From NCBI GenBank assembly GCA_028873815.1, contig JAPPNN010000017.1:1-43554 (forward strand): 43,554 nt of DNA, given 5' to 3'. Source of the stretch: Gemmatimonadota bacterium (lineage in GTDB: Bacteria > Gemmatimonadota > Gemmatimonadetes > Longimicrobiales > Gaopeijiaceae). Shown here piece after piece: positions 32,791 to 40,444 of the stretch. Made by a program: the position numbers and the translations under genes. Positions within the stretch are counted from its first letter, which is position 1; every line of letters begins with the position of its first letter. The notes below the pieces were generated by a model that did no database searches, was not told the origin of the DNA, and saw only the letters and a list, made by a program, of their open reading frames with translations.

Positions 32791-34076
32791 TCCGGCGGCT
32801 CCCAGCTCCGACCCGACGACCATCTCGCCTCGAGCCCAAGGCGACGTCGACGCGGCTTCCGTCCGGGGTGCACCCTTCGCTTGTCGCCGGGAGGCCAACC
32901 CAGATCCAGCCGCTCCAGCAGGTCGACCAGCCCGGACGCCTCCCAGTGGCGGTTCCGCCTTGACGTGGAGAGCGGAAGCAGGACGCCAGCTCCGACCAGT
33001 TGCCGCACTGCCACGTGAACCGCGGACTTCGCGCGACCGGTCGCGGCTATGGCACTTGCGGTCGAGATGACCGGACTTGCCGGCAACAACTCAATCACGG
33101 CCCAGGCCGCCGCATCGGCTCGGGGGTTCGCCCCTTCGCGCAGCCGCCGGCGCCATTCTGACTGGAGATCGCGGACGCCCTCCAGGTAGCGGGCCGCGAG
33201 CGTGGCGGCGCGCTCGGCTGCAACAGCGTATTGGGCTACCCATTGCGCCGGGTCGCCATATCGGAACTCGCGCAGGCCCGCAGTATACGCTTCCCTGTCG
33301 GCTGCCAGGACGACGCTTACCGGGATGACGCAGACAGGCGCGAGGCCGCGGCGGCGGAGTACCACCTGCGCCAGGGCGCGCGCCAAGGGTCCGTTCCCGT
33401 CCTCGAATGGTTGGATCGTCTCGCACTGCGCAAGGACCAGAGCGGCCTGAACGATCGGCGGTCTCTCTTCGTGATTCACCGCGTCGGCAAGATCCGCCAG
33501 CAGCGATTCGACGCGGTCGGGTGGAGGCGCCACAAAATCAGCTCCGCACGGGTTGTAGTCATTGCCGCCCCACCAGACCTGGGGAGTGCGGATCACCCCC
33601 GCGATGCGCTCAAAGCCGGGTCGCAACATGAGCCGCCGGTGAATGTCGAGGATGTCCCCGGTAGCGAACGGGCGACCGGCAGAGGCCGGGCCAACGGCAG
33701 ATTGCATGGCATCAGAATTGGCCAGCACCTCACCAGCCGCGACACTGACTTGCAGACCAACCTCCTCGCGCGGCGCGGCCTCAGCCAGGGTAGCAGCACC
33801 AATTGCGCGCCCTTCGACCCTGATCGACGCCAGTGCTTCGCTCCGATGCAGCAACGCGGCGAGCGGACCGGCGGCTCCAGTTGACTTCGAGTTCAACTCG
33901 AGAACGGCATGTTCGGCGTGCGATACCGCTCCCGCCGTGGTCGCCTCCAGCATGAGCCCGAGGTCCGCGAGACGTTCTGGAACGAACGCGTCATAGGCGC
34001 ACGTGCCCTGATGCGCCGGCGGCGCATGGCGCGTGGGATCGTGCCGCCAGATCAGACGGATGTGGTTTCCTGGCAT
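32763..34076 (-). CDS. Fic-fold protein with altered active site
   Basis: Fic proteins transfer AMP to Ser, Thr or Tyr hydroxyls. From the ATG at 34076 (AGGAG five bases upstream; preferred over 34091) the 437-residue protein has an N-terminal helical part with the class II inhibitory motif SIRVEG (84-89). The Fic core has QVWWGG and FVAPPP, and the catalytic loop IQPFEDGNGPLAR (221-233). The canonical loop is HPFxDGNGRxxR: here the catalytic His is Gln222 (codon CAA) and the first Arg is Pro230. A winged-helix segment (about 345-405) and a basic tail follow. AMP transfer is doubtful; it may act as a regulator. A palindromic element lies upstream at 34107. Confidence 0.9.
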   Translation of the reverse strand: MPGNHIRLIWRHDPTRHAPPAHQGTCAYDAFVPERLADLGLMLEATTAGAVSHAEHAVLELNSKSTGAAGPLAALLHRSEALASIRVEGRAIGAATLAEAAPREEVGLQVSVAAGEVLANSDAMQSAVGPASAGRPFATGDILDIHRRLMLRPGFERIAGVIRTPQVWWGGNDYNPCGADFVAPPPDRVESLLADLADAVNHEERPPIVQAALVLAQCETIQPFEDGNGPLARALAQVVLRRRGLAPVCVIPVSVVLAADREAYTAGLREFRYGDPAQWVAQYAVAAERAATLAARYLEGVRDLQSEWRRRLREGANPRADAAAWAVIELLPASPVISTASAIAATGRAKSAVHVAVRQLVGAGVLLPLSTSRRNRHWEASGLVDLLERLDLGWPPGDKRRVHPGRKPRRRRLGLEARWSSGRSWEPPDQADIVSTS

Positions 34077-34106
34077 GCGGTCTCCTGGCATCCCGGACGG
34101 TGTCGT

Positions 34107-34151
34107 GTTGTTAGTATAGTTTACGATATAAACTGAACTAAGAGCACGACG
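34107..34151. repeat. Dispersed palindromic element, copy 2
   Basis: Second copy of the element at 12069. Inner arms AGTTTA (34118-34123) and TAAACT (34129-34134) flank a 5-base spacer, and outward extension gives 13-base arms with two mismatches (outer parts TTAGT and ACTAA on the minus strand). The same AAGAGCACGACGA flank follows. The outer G-C pair of copy 1 is an A-T pair here, keeping symmetry. It lies 30 bases upstream of the Fic start, so it is likely an operator or promoter element for that gene. Confidence 0.75.
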
Positions 34152-34244
34152 ACCATGGGTATCCGTGCCTCCAAGGGCACCCTTGCCTCCTTGGATGCCT
34201 CGGCTGGGTGGTTGGGTCGGCCGGGCCAGCGGTCAGCCCAACCC

Positions 34245-35456
34245 TCAGTCCCGCGGCGACCCCTCCAGCAGCCCTTCCAGCGGCTCCTCCCGGGCCCCGT
34301 TCTCGTCGCACACCGCGAACGCCGATTCGGCCGATCCGTACATGGCGACGCCCGCGTAGTCGCCCGCCTTGTTGAGGATGAAGAAGCGCAGGTCGAAGCC
34401 GGGCAGGCCGCGCGAGTTTTGCAGACGGGCTTCCACCGTGTTGTCGCGGACGCGCCGCAGCACGGCCATGCCGGCGTCCCTGGGCGACATCCCCTGACGC
34501 ATGAACTCGACGATCATGGCGCAACTCAGGTTGTACAGGTTGGCCTCGCCGCGGCCGGTCGAGCCCGCCGCGCCCACATCGTTGTCAACGTACTGGCCCG
34601 CGCCCAGGATCGGGGAATCCCCCGCCCTGCCCGGGATCTTCCACGAGAGTCCGCTGGTGGTGGTCACGCCGCAAATGTCGCCGTCGGGCGAGACGGCTTC
34701 GAGGCTGGTGGTGCCCCAGAACGAGTCCGGGTCGATCAGGCCGTCGTCGACCATGGAAAGACCGGCCGCGAGCGCGGCGTCGTGGAAGCGGCGCATGCGT
34801 GCGGGCGCGTCCTGGCCGGTGCGTCCGGTGCCGCGCAGCCGCTCCTCCGGATCGAGCCAGTGATCGGGATCCACGCGGCGGCGCCATTCCAGCCAGAGCG
34901 CACGGGAGGCTTCCGTGTTGAGGTCGTCGTGGATCTCGAAGCCGAGTGCCCGCGCGAACTCCTGCGCCCCCTGGCCCACGATCAGGTGGTGGTCGGTGAG
35001 TTCAGCCACCGCTTTCGCGACGAGCGACGGGGTCTTCACGCCTTCGAGACCCGCCACCCCGCCCGCCCACTTGCGCGGCCCGTGCATCAGGCAGGAGTCG
35101 AGCTGGACCACGCCGTCGGCGTTGGGAAGGCCGCCGTACCCAATCCCGCGCTCCTCGGGGTCGTGTTCCGGAATGTTCACGCCGGCGACGCACGCGTCGA
35201 GGATGTCCTCCCCCTCGGTGATGCCGCGGAATGCGCGCTCGATTGCGCTCTCGGGACCGCCGTTGCGGAACCGGATCGAGGACACGTCCGCGACGAGGAC
35301 GGGCCGGGTGGCTCGCGTGTGGATGGCGGGGGCGGCGGTCGCGGCGAGGCGCGTGGCCGGGTCGGTGGCGTCGGCCCTGGCCGGCCTCGCCAGCACGGGC
35401 ACGCTGCCCACGGCAGCGCCCGCGGCGGCGGTCTTCACGAAGTCGCGTCGTTTCAT
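34245..35456 (-). CDS. Tat-exported N4-(beta-N-acetylglucosaminyl)-L-asparaginase-family Ntn hydrolase
   Basis: Aspartylglucosaminidase/isoaspartyl-peptidase-type Ntn hydrolase (403 residues); the family self-cleaves before a Thr that becomes the nucleophile. A Tat signal MKRRDFVKTAAAGAA begins the protein. Family features: DILDACVAGVN near the N-terminus, YGGLPNADGVVQLD, the probable cleavage site at Thr in FWGTTSLEAVS, GVTTTSGLSWKIPGRAGDSP, and GQYVDNDVGAAGSTGRGE. Members cleave the asparagine-GlcNAc link of glycoproteins or related beta-aspartyl bonds. The signal resembles that of the deacetylase at 38521. It is divergent from the PP-loop gene. Confidence 0.92.
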   Translation of the reverse strand: MKRRDFVKTAAAGAAVGSVPVLARPARADATDPATRLAATAAPAIHTRATRPVLVADVSSIRFRNGGPESAIERAFRGITEGEDILDACVAGVNIPEHDPEERGIGYGGLPNADGVVQLDSCLMHGPRKWAGGVAGLEGVKTPSLVAKAVAELTDHHLIVGQGAQEFARALGFEIHDDLNTEASRALWLEWRRRVDPDHWLDPEERLRGTGRTGQDAPARMRRFHDAALAAGLSMVDDGLIDPDSFWGTTSLEAVSPDGDICGVTTTSGLSWKIPGRAGDSPILGAGQYVDNDVGAAGSTGRGEANLYNLSCAMIVEFMRQGMSPRDAGMAVLRRVRDNTVEARLQNSRGLPGFDLRFFILNKAGDYAGVAMYGSAESAFAVCDENGAREEPLEGLLEGSPRD

Positions 35457-35492
35457 GGGATGCTCGCGAGTAGAGTGACCTGAGCGCGGTTC

Positions 35493-35510
35493 GGCCGGGC
35501 AGGCCCGGCC
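35493..35510. promoter_or_regulatory. GC-rich dyad in a divergent promoter region
   Basis: Perfect arms GGCCGGGC and GCCCGGCC around AG, midway between the divergent Ntn-hydrolase and PP-loop genes. With no T-run and lying between two 5' ends, it is more likely a regulator site or chance GC symmetry than a terminator. A TAGAAT hexamer at 35529-35534 could be the -10 element of the plus-strand gene, leaving a very short leader. Confidence 0.35.
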
Positions 35511-35543
35511 CCGCGGCGACGGACATTGTAGAATGGGTGGGCC

Positions 35544-36272
35544 ATGACGGTCATGCCACCCACCCCGATCTTCGTCTCATGGTCCTCCGGCAAGGACTCC
35601 GCATGGGCGCTGCACGTGCTTCGCCAACAACCGGAGACCTGGGACGTGCGCGGAATCTTCACCACCGTGACCACCGCCTTCGACCGCGTGTCCGTGCATG
35701 GCACGCCGCGCTGGGCGCTCGAGCAACAGGCGCGCCGTCTCCGGCTCCCCATCTACGAAATCGAGATCCCCTACCCCTGCTCGAACGACGCCTACGACAC
35801 GGCAATGCACGGCTTCCTGGCACGGGCGCGCGGGCTTCCCGAGGTGCGAACCGCGTCCCATCTCGCGTTCGGCGACCTCTTTCTGGAAGACGTGCGCGCC
35901 TACCGCGAAGACCGGCTAGCCAAGACCGGATTCACACCCGTTTTCCCCATCTGGGGCTCGGACACCACGCGCCTCGCCCACACCATGATCGACTCGGGGC
36001 TGCGCGCGGTCGTCAACGCCGTCGATCCCGAACTGGCCCCGGCGGAAATCGCGGGCAGATGGTTTGACCGCAAACTGCTTGCGGACTTGCCCCCGCAAGT
36101 CGACCCGCTGGGCGAAAACGGCGAGTTCCACACCTGCGTACTGGACGGGCCAATGTTCTCGTCATCGGTGCCCGCGCGACCCGGTACGGTGGTGCGGCGG
36201 CCGGTGGCGGCGGATCCGGACGGCGGTCCCGACGGTCGGGAGTGCGTCTACGCGGATCTGGTGCGGGCCTGA
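35544..36272 (+). CDS. Dph6-type PP-loop ATP pyrophosphatase (diphthine-ammonia ligase family)
   Basis: Adenine-nucleotide alpha-hydrolase-like protein of 242 residues. The PP-loop is SWSSGKDSAWAL (about 12-23). The family C-terminal signature appears as PVFPIWGSDT, RAVVNAVDPEL and GENGEFHTCVLDGPMF. In eukaryotes and archaea Dph6 amidates diphthine on EF2. Bacteria lack that modification, so the substrate here is unknown, and bacterial members are often annotated only by fold. The ATG at 35544 has only a weak GGGTGGG upstream. Convergent with the MBL-fold gene. Confidence 0.88.
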   Translation: MTVMPPTPIFVSWSSGKDSAWALHVLRQQPETWDVRGIFTTVTTAFDRVSVHGTPRWALEQQARRLRLPIYEIEIPYPCSNDAYDTAMHGFLARARGLPEVRTASHLAFGDLFLEDVRAYREDRLAKTGFTPVFPIWGSDTTRLAHTMIDSGLRAVVNAVDPELAPAEIAGRWFDRKLLADLPPQVDPLGENGEFHTCVLDGPMFSSSVPARPGTVVRRPVAADPDGGPDGRECVYADLVRA

Positions 36273-36327
36273 GGGCGGGGCAAAGGCCCGCTCGCCGACC
36301 GCGCATCGGCATGGGGCGCGCTTGGAG

Positions 36328-37287
36328 TCAGCCCCCCGCCAGCCAGCGGTACACCGCCCCCACGTTCATCGGGAACCAAGTCTCGTACTGGCCCCACTCG
36401 GCGTAGTCGTCCAGGCGCACCTGGGCCATGGCCTCCTCCTCGGACAGCCCCTCGTCCACCGCGGCCTGGACGGCGTCGCGCAGATCCGCGTAGTAGGCGA
36501 GCTGGCGCTCGATGGTGCCGCGGTCGCCCACCGCGCCGTGGCCGAAGACCACGGTCTCGAAGGGAATCTCCATCAGCCGGTCGAGCGCCACGTAGAGGTC
36601 GTCGAAGTGCCACCCCGGGAGGTCCCGGTAGCCGACCCGGTCGTTGCTGACGAAATCGACCGCGAAGAGAACGCCCGCATCGGGGACGAGCGCCACGAGC
36701 AGGTTGTCCGTGTGGCTCGGTCCCAGGTAGTGGAGCTCGATCGCGCGCCCGCCGAACCGCAGGGTCAGGTTGTCCGCGAAGGTGAGGTCGGGGGGCGGCA
36801 GATCGGGGTTGCCGCCCGCCGTGATGATGGGGAAGGCGTTCTCCTGCGCGATGATCGGCACGTCGCCGCCGAACGCCTGCCGCAGCATGGGGGCTCCCGT
36901 GGCGTGGTCGGCATCGCTGTGGCTGTAGACGATGGCCGCGAGCGGCTTTTCCGGGGCCGCCGAGCGAATGGCGATCGCCAGCCCGGCCGCCGCCTCCAAC
37001 GAGATGGGGTCGAAGGCCACGACGCCCCCGTCCGTGTCCACGAAGAACGCGTTGTGCGAGCCGGAGTTGAACTGGTAGACGCCCTCGGCGACCTCGGTAT
37101 GGGAGACCTCGACGCCCTGGTCGGCGGCGTCGGCCGGATTGTCGGCTGGCGCGGCGCAGGCCAGCGGGACCGCCAGCGCCAGGGCGGCCGCGGGGAGCAA
37201 CGGGCGGGTCGGGAGCCGGGTGCCCGACACGGCGCAGCGTGCCATCCCGCCCGGGCGCTCCGAAGCGCAAACAGAGATATGAATCAT
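36328..37287 (-). CDS. Exported metallo-beta-lactamase-fold hydrolase
   Basis: A 319-residue exported MBL-fold enzyme. The start ATG at 37287 has an ideal GGAGGA site seven bases upstream. The N-terminal segment is hydrophobic from about residue 28 (PAAALALAVPLAC), with a possible lipobox. The metal motif is YSHSDADHATG, that is HxDxDH rather than the usual HxHxDH. The other ligands are His in LGPSHTDNL, Asp in LFAVDFV and His in VFGHGAVGD. The substrate cannot be told (quinoprotein-linked, lactone and beta-lactam enzymes share the fold). It is divergent from the ATPase gene. Confidence 0.88.
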   Translation of the reverse strand: MIHISVCASERPGGMARCAVSGTRLPTRPLLPAAALALAVPLACAAPADNPADAADQGVEVSHTEVAEGVYQFNSGSHNAFFVDTDGGVVAFDPISLEAAAGLAIAIRSAAPEKPLAAIVYSHSDADHATGAPMLRQAFGGDVPIIAQENAFPIITAGGNPDLPPPDLTFADNLTLRFGGRAIELHYLGPSHTDNLLVALVPDAGVLFAVDFVSNDRVGYRDLPGWHFDDLYVALDRLMEIPFETVVFGHGAVGDRGTIERQLAYYADLRDAVQAAVDEGLSEEEAMAQVRLDDYAEWGQYETWFPMNVGAVYRWLAGG

Positions 37288-37329
37288 GCGATCTTCCTCC
37301 ACTACTATTCGTGGGTGTCCATTGTTGCT

Positions 37330-37360
37330 TGTGGGTAAAATGCCTGCTAATTTACCCACA
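37330..37360. promoter_or_regulatory. Perfect 10-base inverted repeat abutting the ATPase start
   Basis: TGTGGGTAAA (37330-37339) and TTTACCCACA (37351-37360) are exact reverse complements, with an 11-base spacer. The right arm ends on the A of the ATG of the DUF4143 ATPase, leaving no room for a ribosome site, so the transcript may be leaderless or strongly autorepressed. It also lies 43 bases upstream of the divergent MBL-fold gene. Confidence 0.65.
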
Positions 37361-38517
37361 TGTACGCGAGATTGCTGGCTCCAATCCTTGGTTCCAACCG
37401 TCGCAGCGCCCTGATACTCGGGCCGCGGCAGGTCGGCAAGTCGACGCTCCTGTCGGCAATCGGACCGGAACTCGCTCTGAATCTGGCCAGCCCGAGGGTT
37501 TTCCGCGAATTCGTGACCCATCCTGAACGGCTCGAGCGGGAACTCGACGCCGCGCCGCCGAACATCCGGACCGTGTTCATCGACGAGGTGCAGCGGGTTC
37601 CGGCGTTGCTGAATGTGGTGCAACTCTTTCTCGACGAGCGGCCCGGCCGCTTCCGGTTCCTCCTCTCCGGGTCCAGCGCCCGCAAGCTTCGTCGCGGCCA
37701 GGCCAACCTCCTGCCCGGGCGGATCCACGTTCATCACATGCACCCTTTGCTCGCGTGCGAGCTGGATGACCACTTCGATCTGGACCGGGCGCTCGCGCAC
37801 GGCACGCTTCCCGGCATCTACGCGGAGAGCGACAACGCACTCCGGGCAACCGATCTTCGGAGTTACGCCGACACCTATCTCCGAGAGGAGATCCAGGCCG
37901 AGGCGCTGGTGCGCAATCTCGGTGGGTTCTCGCGGCTTCTCGACCTGGTGGCCGCTGCTTCAGGTCGCATCCTCAATGTGCAGGCGCTCTGCAAACAGGC
38001 CGGGCTGGGATACGAGACCGCGCGCAGGTATGTCGAGATCCTGGAGGAAACGCTGGTCATGTTCCGGGTCCCGGCGTGGAGCGGTTCCGACCGCGCCAGC
38101 CTGGTCGCGCACGCCAAGCTCTTCCTTTTCGATATCGGCGTGCGCAACGCGCTTCTAAGGCGCCCGCTGGACACCCCCCTGCCCGACGAGCGCGGGACCC
38201 TGATGGAGCATTTTGTCGCGGGCGAACTTCATCGTCGGCTGGGCACCCTTTGGCCCGAGGCGGCGCTGTTCCACTACCGGACCCGCGGCGGTGCCGAAGT
38301 GGATTTCGTGCTGGAGATCGGACGCGAACTCTGGGGAATCGAGGTCAAGGCCAGCCACCGCGTCACCCGGCGCATGTTGCGGGGGCTGGGTTCGCTCGCC
38401 GCCCGCACCAACCGCGTCAAACGCCGGATTGTCGTGTTCCTCGGGTCACGGCGGCAGCGAGTGGACGGCGTGGAGATTCTGCCACTGGAGGAGTTCCTGG
38501 CCGAATTGCCGGGGTGA
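37360..38517 (+). CDS. AAA-type ATPase with DUF4143 C-terminal domain
   Basis: ATPase of the archaeal/bacterial AAA plus DUF4143 family (385 residues), abundant in genome-plasticity regions and of unclear function. Walker A is GPRQVGKST (21-29), Walker B is VFIDEVQ (72-78), and arginine-sensor-like residues follow in LLSGSSARKL. The middle contains a helix-turn-helix-like segment (LCKQAGLGYETARRYVEIL). The C-terminal GGAEVDFVLEIGRELWGIEVKAS looks like a PD-(D/E)xK nuclease core. It may regulate its own gene through the dyad at its start. Its stop is three bases from the convergent deacetylase stop. Confidence 0.93.
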   Translation: MYARLLAPILGSNRRSALILGPRQVGKSTLLSAIGPELALNLASPRVFREFVTHPERLERELDAAPPNIRTVFIDEVQRVPALLNVVQLFLDERPGRFRFLLSGSSARKLRRGQANLLPGRIHVHHMHPLLACELDDHFDLDRALAHGTLPGIYAESDNALRATDLRSYADTYLREEIQAEALVRNLGGFSRLLDLVAAASGRILNVQALCKQAGLGYETARRYVEILEETLVMFRVPAWSGSDRASLVAHAKLFLFDIGVRNALLRRPLDTPLPDERGTLMEHFVAGELHRRLGTLWPEAALFHYRTRGGAEVDFVLEIGRELWGIEVKASHRVTRRMLRGLGSLAARTNRVKRRIVVFLGSRRQRVDGVEILPLEEFLAELPG

Positions 38518-38520
38518 GCT

Positions 38521-39525
38521 TCATCCTTCCAGCAGCGTCGCTACGTGGGCGGCCGCGGCCAGGGCCGTCCCGTCGAGGTTATATCCGCCCTCCAACAAAG
38601 ACACCAGACGGCCATCGCAACAGCTGTCTGCGTAGTCCATCGCGATCCGGGTCATGTGGCGGAAGGCGTCGTCGGTGAGAGCGAAGCAGCCCAGCAGGTC
38701 GTCGCGGCGGCTGTCGAAACCGGCCGAGACCAGCACGAAATCCGGATCGAACGCGGCCACGGCGGGCGAAAGCGCGGTGTCCCAGTGGCGGAGCATGTCG
38801 GCGTCGGTGGCGCCGCAGTCCAGGTGCACGTTGATGTTGAGGCCCGTGGCGTCGCCCTCGCCGGTGAGCGACGGATCGCCGGTCCGGGGGTATGCGTCCC
38901 AGTCGTGGGCCGAGAAGAAGAGGACGGTGGGGTCGTCGTAGAAGGCGTTCTGGGTGGCGTTGCCGTGGTGGTAGTCCCAGTCGATGATGAGGACCTTTTC
39001 GTGCCCGTGCACCTGCTGCGCGTACCTGGCCGCGATCGCGGCGTTGGAGTAGTAGCAGAACCCCTCCTCGGCACCGGTGTTGTTCGCATGGTGGCCGGGC
39101 GGGCGGATCGCGCAAAAGGCGTTGCGCACGGTGCCGTCGGCGACGGCGTCAACGGCGGTTAGGGCTCCGGATACCGCCAGTTCCGCGACGCGGGCGGTGA
39201 CGCCGAGTTGGCGGACGGAATCGACATGCTCGCCGGTGTGGTGGGCGCGGATACGGTCGAGCGGGTCGGCGGTGGGAGACAGTGGCACGGTGGCTTCGAT
39301 CAGGCCGCGGGCCTCGAGTTCGGCGCGGATTCTGACCAGGCGCTCGGGGACTTCGGGCGGGCGGCTGCCGTTGGGGCGAATGAGGACGTGGTCGAGGTAG
39401 CGGGCGTCGGAGACGAGGGCGGTGCCGGCGGCGGGAGCGAGGTCGGCAGCGGGCGCGTGCAACCCGGGCATCGCGCCCGCCATGGCGCCCGCCGCCGCCG
39501 TCTTCACGAAGTGACGTCGGTGCAT
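38521..39525 (-). CDS. Tat-exported histone-deacetylase-family deacetylase
   Basis: Zn-dependent deacetylase of the class II HDAC/acetylpolyamine amidohydrolase superfamily (334 residues), carrying a Tat signal MHRRHFVKTAAAGAM. Active-site motifs are complete: the His-His pair in RPPGHHANNTG, the zinc ligands in DWDYHHGNAT and SAGFDSRRDD, and the C-terminal LLEGGYNLD. Bacterial members deacetylate acetylpolyamines or small amides; most are cytoplasmic, so export is notable. The signal is close to that of the Ntn hydrolase at 34245. Substrate unknown; the polyamine importer in the same window makes acetylpolyamines a reasonable guess. Confidence 0.93.
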   Translation of the reverse strand: MHRRHFVKTAAAGAMAGAMPGLHAPAADLAPAAGTALVSDARYLDHVLIRPNGSRPPEVPERLVRIRAELEARGLIEATVPLSPTADPLDRIRAHHTGEHVDSVRQLGVTARVAELAVSGALTAVDAVADGTVRNAFCAIRPPGHHANNTGAEEGFCYYSNAAIAARYAQQVHGHEKVLIIDWDYHHGNATQNAFYDDPTVLFFSAHDWDAYPRTGDPSLTGEGDATGLNINVHLDCGATDADMLRHWDTALSPAVAAFDPDFVLVSAGFDSRRDDLLGCFALTDDAFRHMTRIAMDYADSCCDGRLVSLLEGGYNLDGTALAAAAHVATLLEG

Positions 39526-39650
39526 GAGGGTTATCCACCGTTGTGGGTTGCTCGTCGTTCACTTGCCAAGCTACGCCGGAGGCCAGGGGCCCGGAAAGAT
39601 GGATACACGCCCTTGGCGGTCAGTAACTTTCATTTGGCCGACTCGCACCT

Positions 39651-40073
39651 TCACAGCGGTGGCCTGACCCGCCTGCCCCTGGCCCTGAGCCCAACCCACA
39701 CGATCCCGTCCACATGCTCGAAGTGGCGGTCGGCCGATACCAGGTCGGCGCCCGTCTCCATGGCGTGGGCGGCGATCCAGACGTCGTTTGTGGGAATGGG
39801 GCGGCCCTTTGCGCGCAGCGACGCCGCGATCCGCGAATACCGGTCGGCTGTTGTCGCTCCGACCGGCACGACGGAGACGAAGGGGTTGTCGATGAAGGCT
39901 CGCAGCCCGCGCGCATTGCGCTCGTAGCGCGAGCCATGCCGGAACCCGTACAGAAGCTCGCCGAGGACAACCGTTGATAGCAGGACCTCCTCGGCGTCAC
40001 GTACGATCCGGCGCACCTGGTCCCGCCCCCGCATGAGCTGCGAATACGCGCTCGAGTCGAGGAGCACCCTCAT
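39651..40073 (-). CDS. PIN-domain toxin (VapC-type), second module
   Basis: A 140-residue PIN ribonuclease beginning MRVLLDSSAYSQLMRG. Metal-site acids: Asp in LLDSSAY, Glu in TVVLGELLYGF, Asp in PTNDVWIAAHA and Asp in LVSADRHFEHV, so the active site appears intact. The ATG overlaps the stop of the upstream RHH-type antitoxin (ATGA). The frame continues upstream but has no start with a ribosome site there. The 125-base gap after it, towards the deacetylase start, contains only one TTATCCAC sequence and no gene. Confidence 0.92.
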   Translation of the reverse strand: MRVLLDSSAYSQLMRGRDQVRRIVRDAEEVLLSTVVLGELLYGFRHGSRYERNARGLRAFIDNPFVSVVPVGATTADRYSRIAASLRAKGRPIPTNDVWIAAHAMETGADLVSADRHFEHVDGIVWVGLRARGRRVRPPL

Positions 40074-40330
40074 TCCCACATGGCCTCGTCGATGGCCTCG
40101 AAGTGCCGCAATGCCTGCTCGAATTCGTCCGCTTCCGCGTCGCTCCACGAGCCGATCAGGTGATCCAGCGACGAGCCGACCGTGTTGGCTCCCGGTCCGT
40201 CCTCCAGCCCCGCTCCACGGCGCAACAGCTTGACGGCCGCCCGGTTGAGCGACGTGCCGTCGCGATTGGCAAGGCGATGAATCGCCCGGCCCAACTCGTT
40301 CCCCAGGCCTCGAATGGTGAGCTGTTTCAT
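40070..40330 (-). CDS. RHH (FitA-like) antitoxin
   Basis: An 86-residue antitoxin. The N-terminal MKQLTIRGLGNELGRAIHRLANRDGTSLNRAAVKLL matches the ribbon-helix-helix fold of FitA/VapB proteins. The C-terminal half is acidic (SDAEADEFEQALRHFEAID), the toxin-binding part. It is translated just before its PIN toxin with a 4-base overlap. The promoter region carries three copies of a TATGACT repeat, the expected operator. Confidence 0.87.
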   Translation of the reverse strand: MKQLTIRGLGNELGRAIHRLANRDGTSLNRAAVKLLRRGAGLEDGPGANTVGSSLDHLIGSWSDAEADEFEQALRHFEAIDEAMWE

Positions 40331-40343
40331 GCTGCGTCTTTGG

Positions 40344-40384
40344 TATGACTCAGTTTACGAGTCGTTATGACTCATAATATGACT
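40344..40384. promoter_or_regulatory. Operator-like repeats upstream of the RHH/PIN pair
   Basis: TATGACTCA at 40344-40352 and 40366-40374, then TATGACT at 40378-40384. GAGTC (40359-40363) and GACTC (40369-40373) also form a 5-base inverted repeat with a 5-base spacer. The array lies 14-54 bases upstream of the antitoxin start. RHH proteins bind such short tandem or inverted sites, so autoregulation is likely. Confidence 0.6.
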
Positions 40385-40444
40385 AACCTGCACGAGCGTC
40401 AAACACTATCTTAGGGATGCATTCAACTCCGAGGAGGCTGATTC

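Noticed and set aside
39531..39545. TTATCCAC sequence resembling a DnaA box
   Set aside because: It is a single incomplete copy with no AT-rich unwinding region or neighbouring origin genes.
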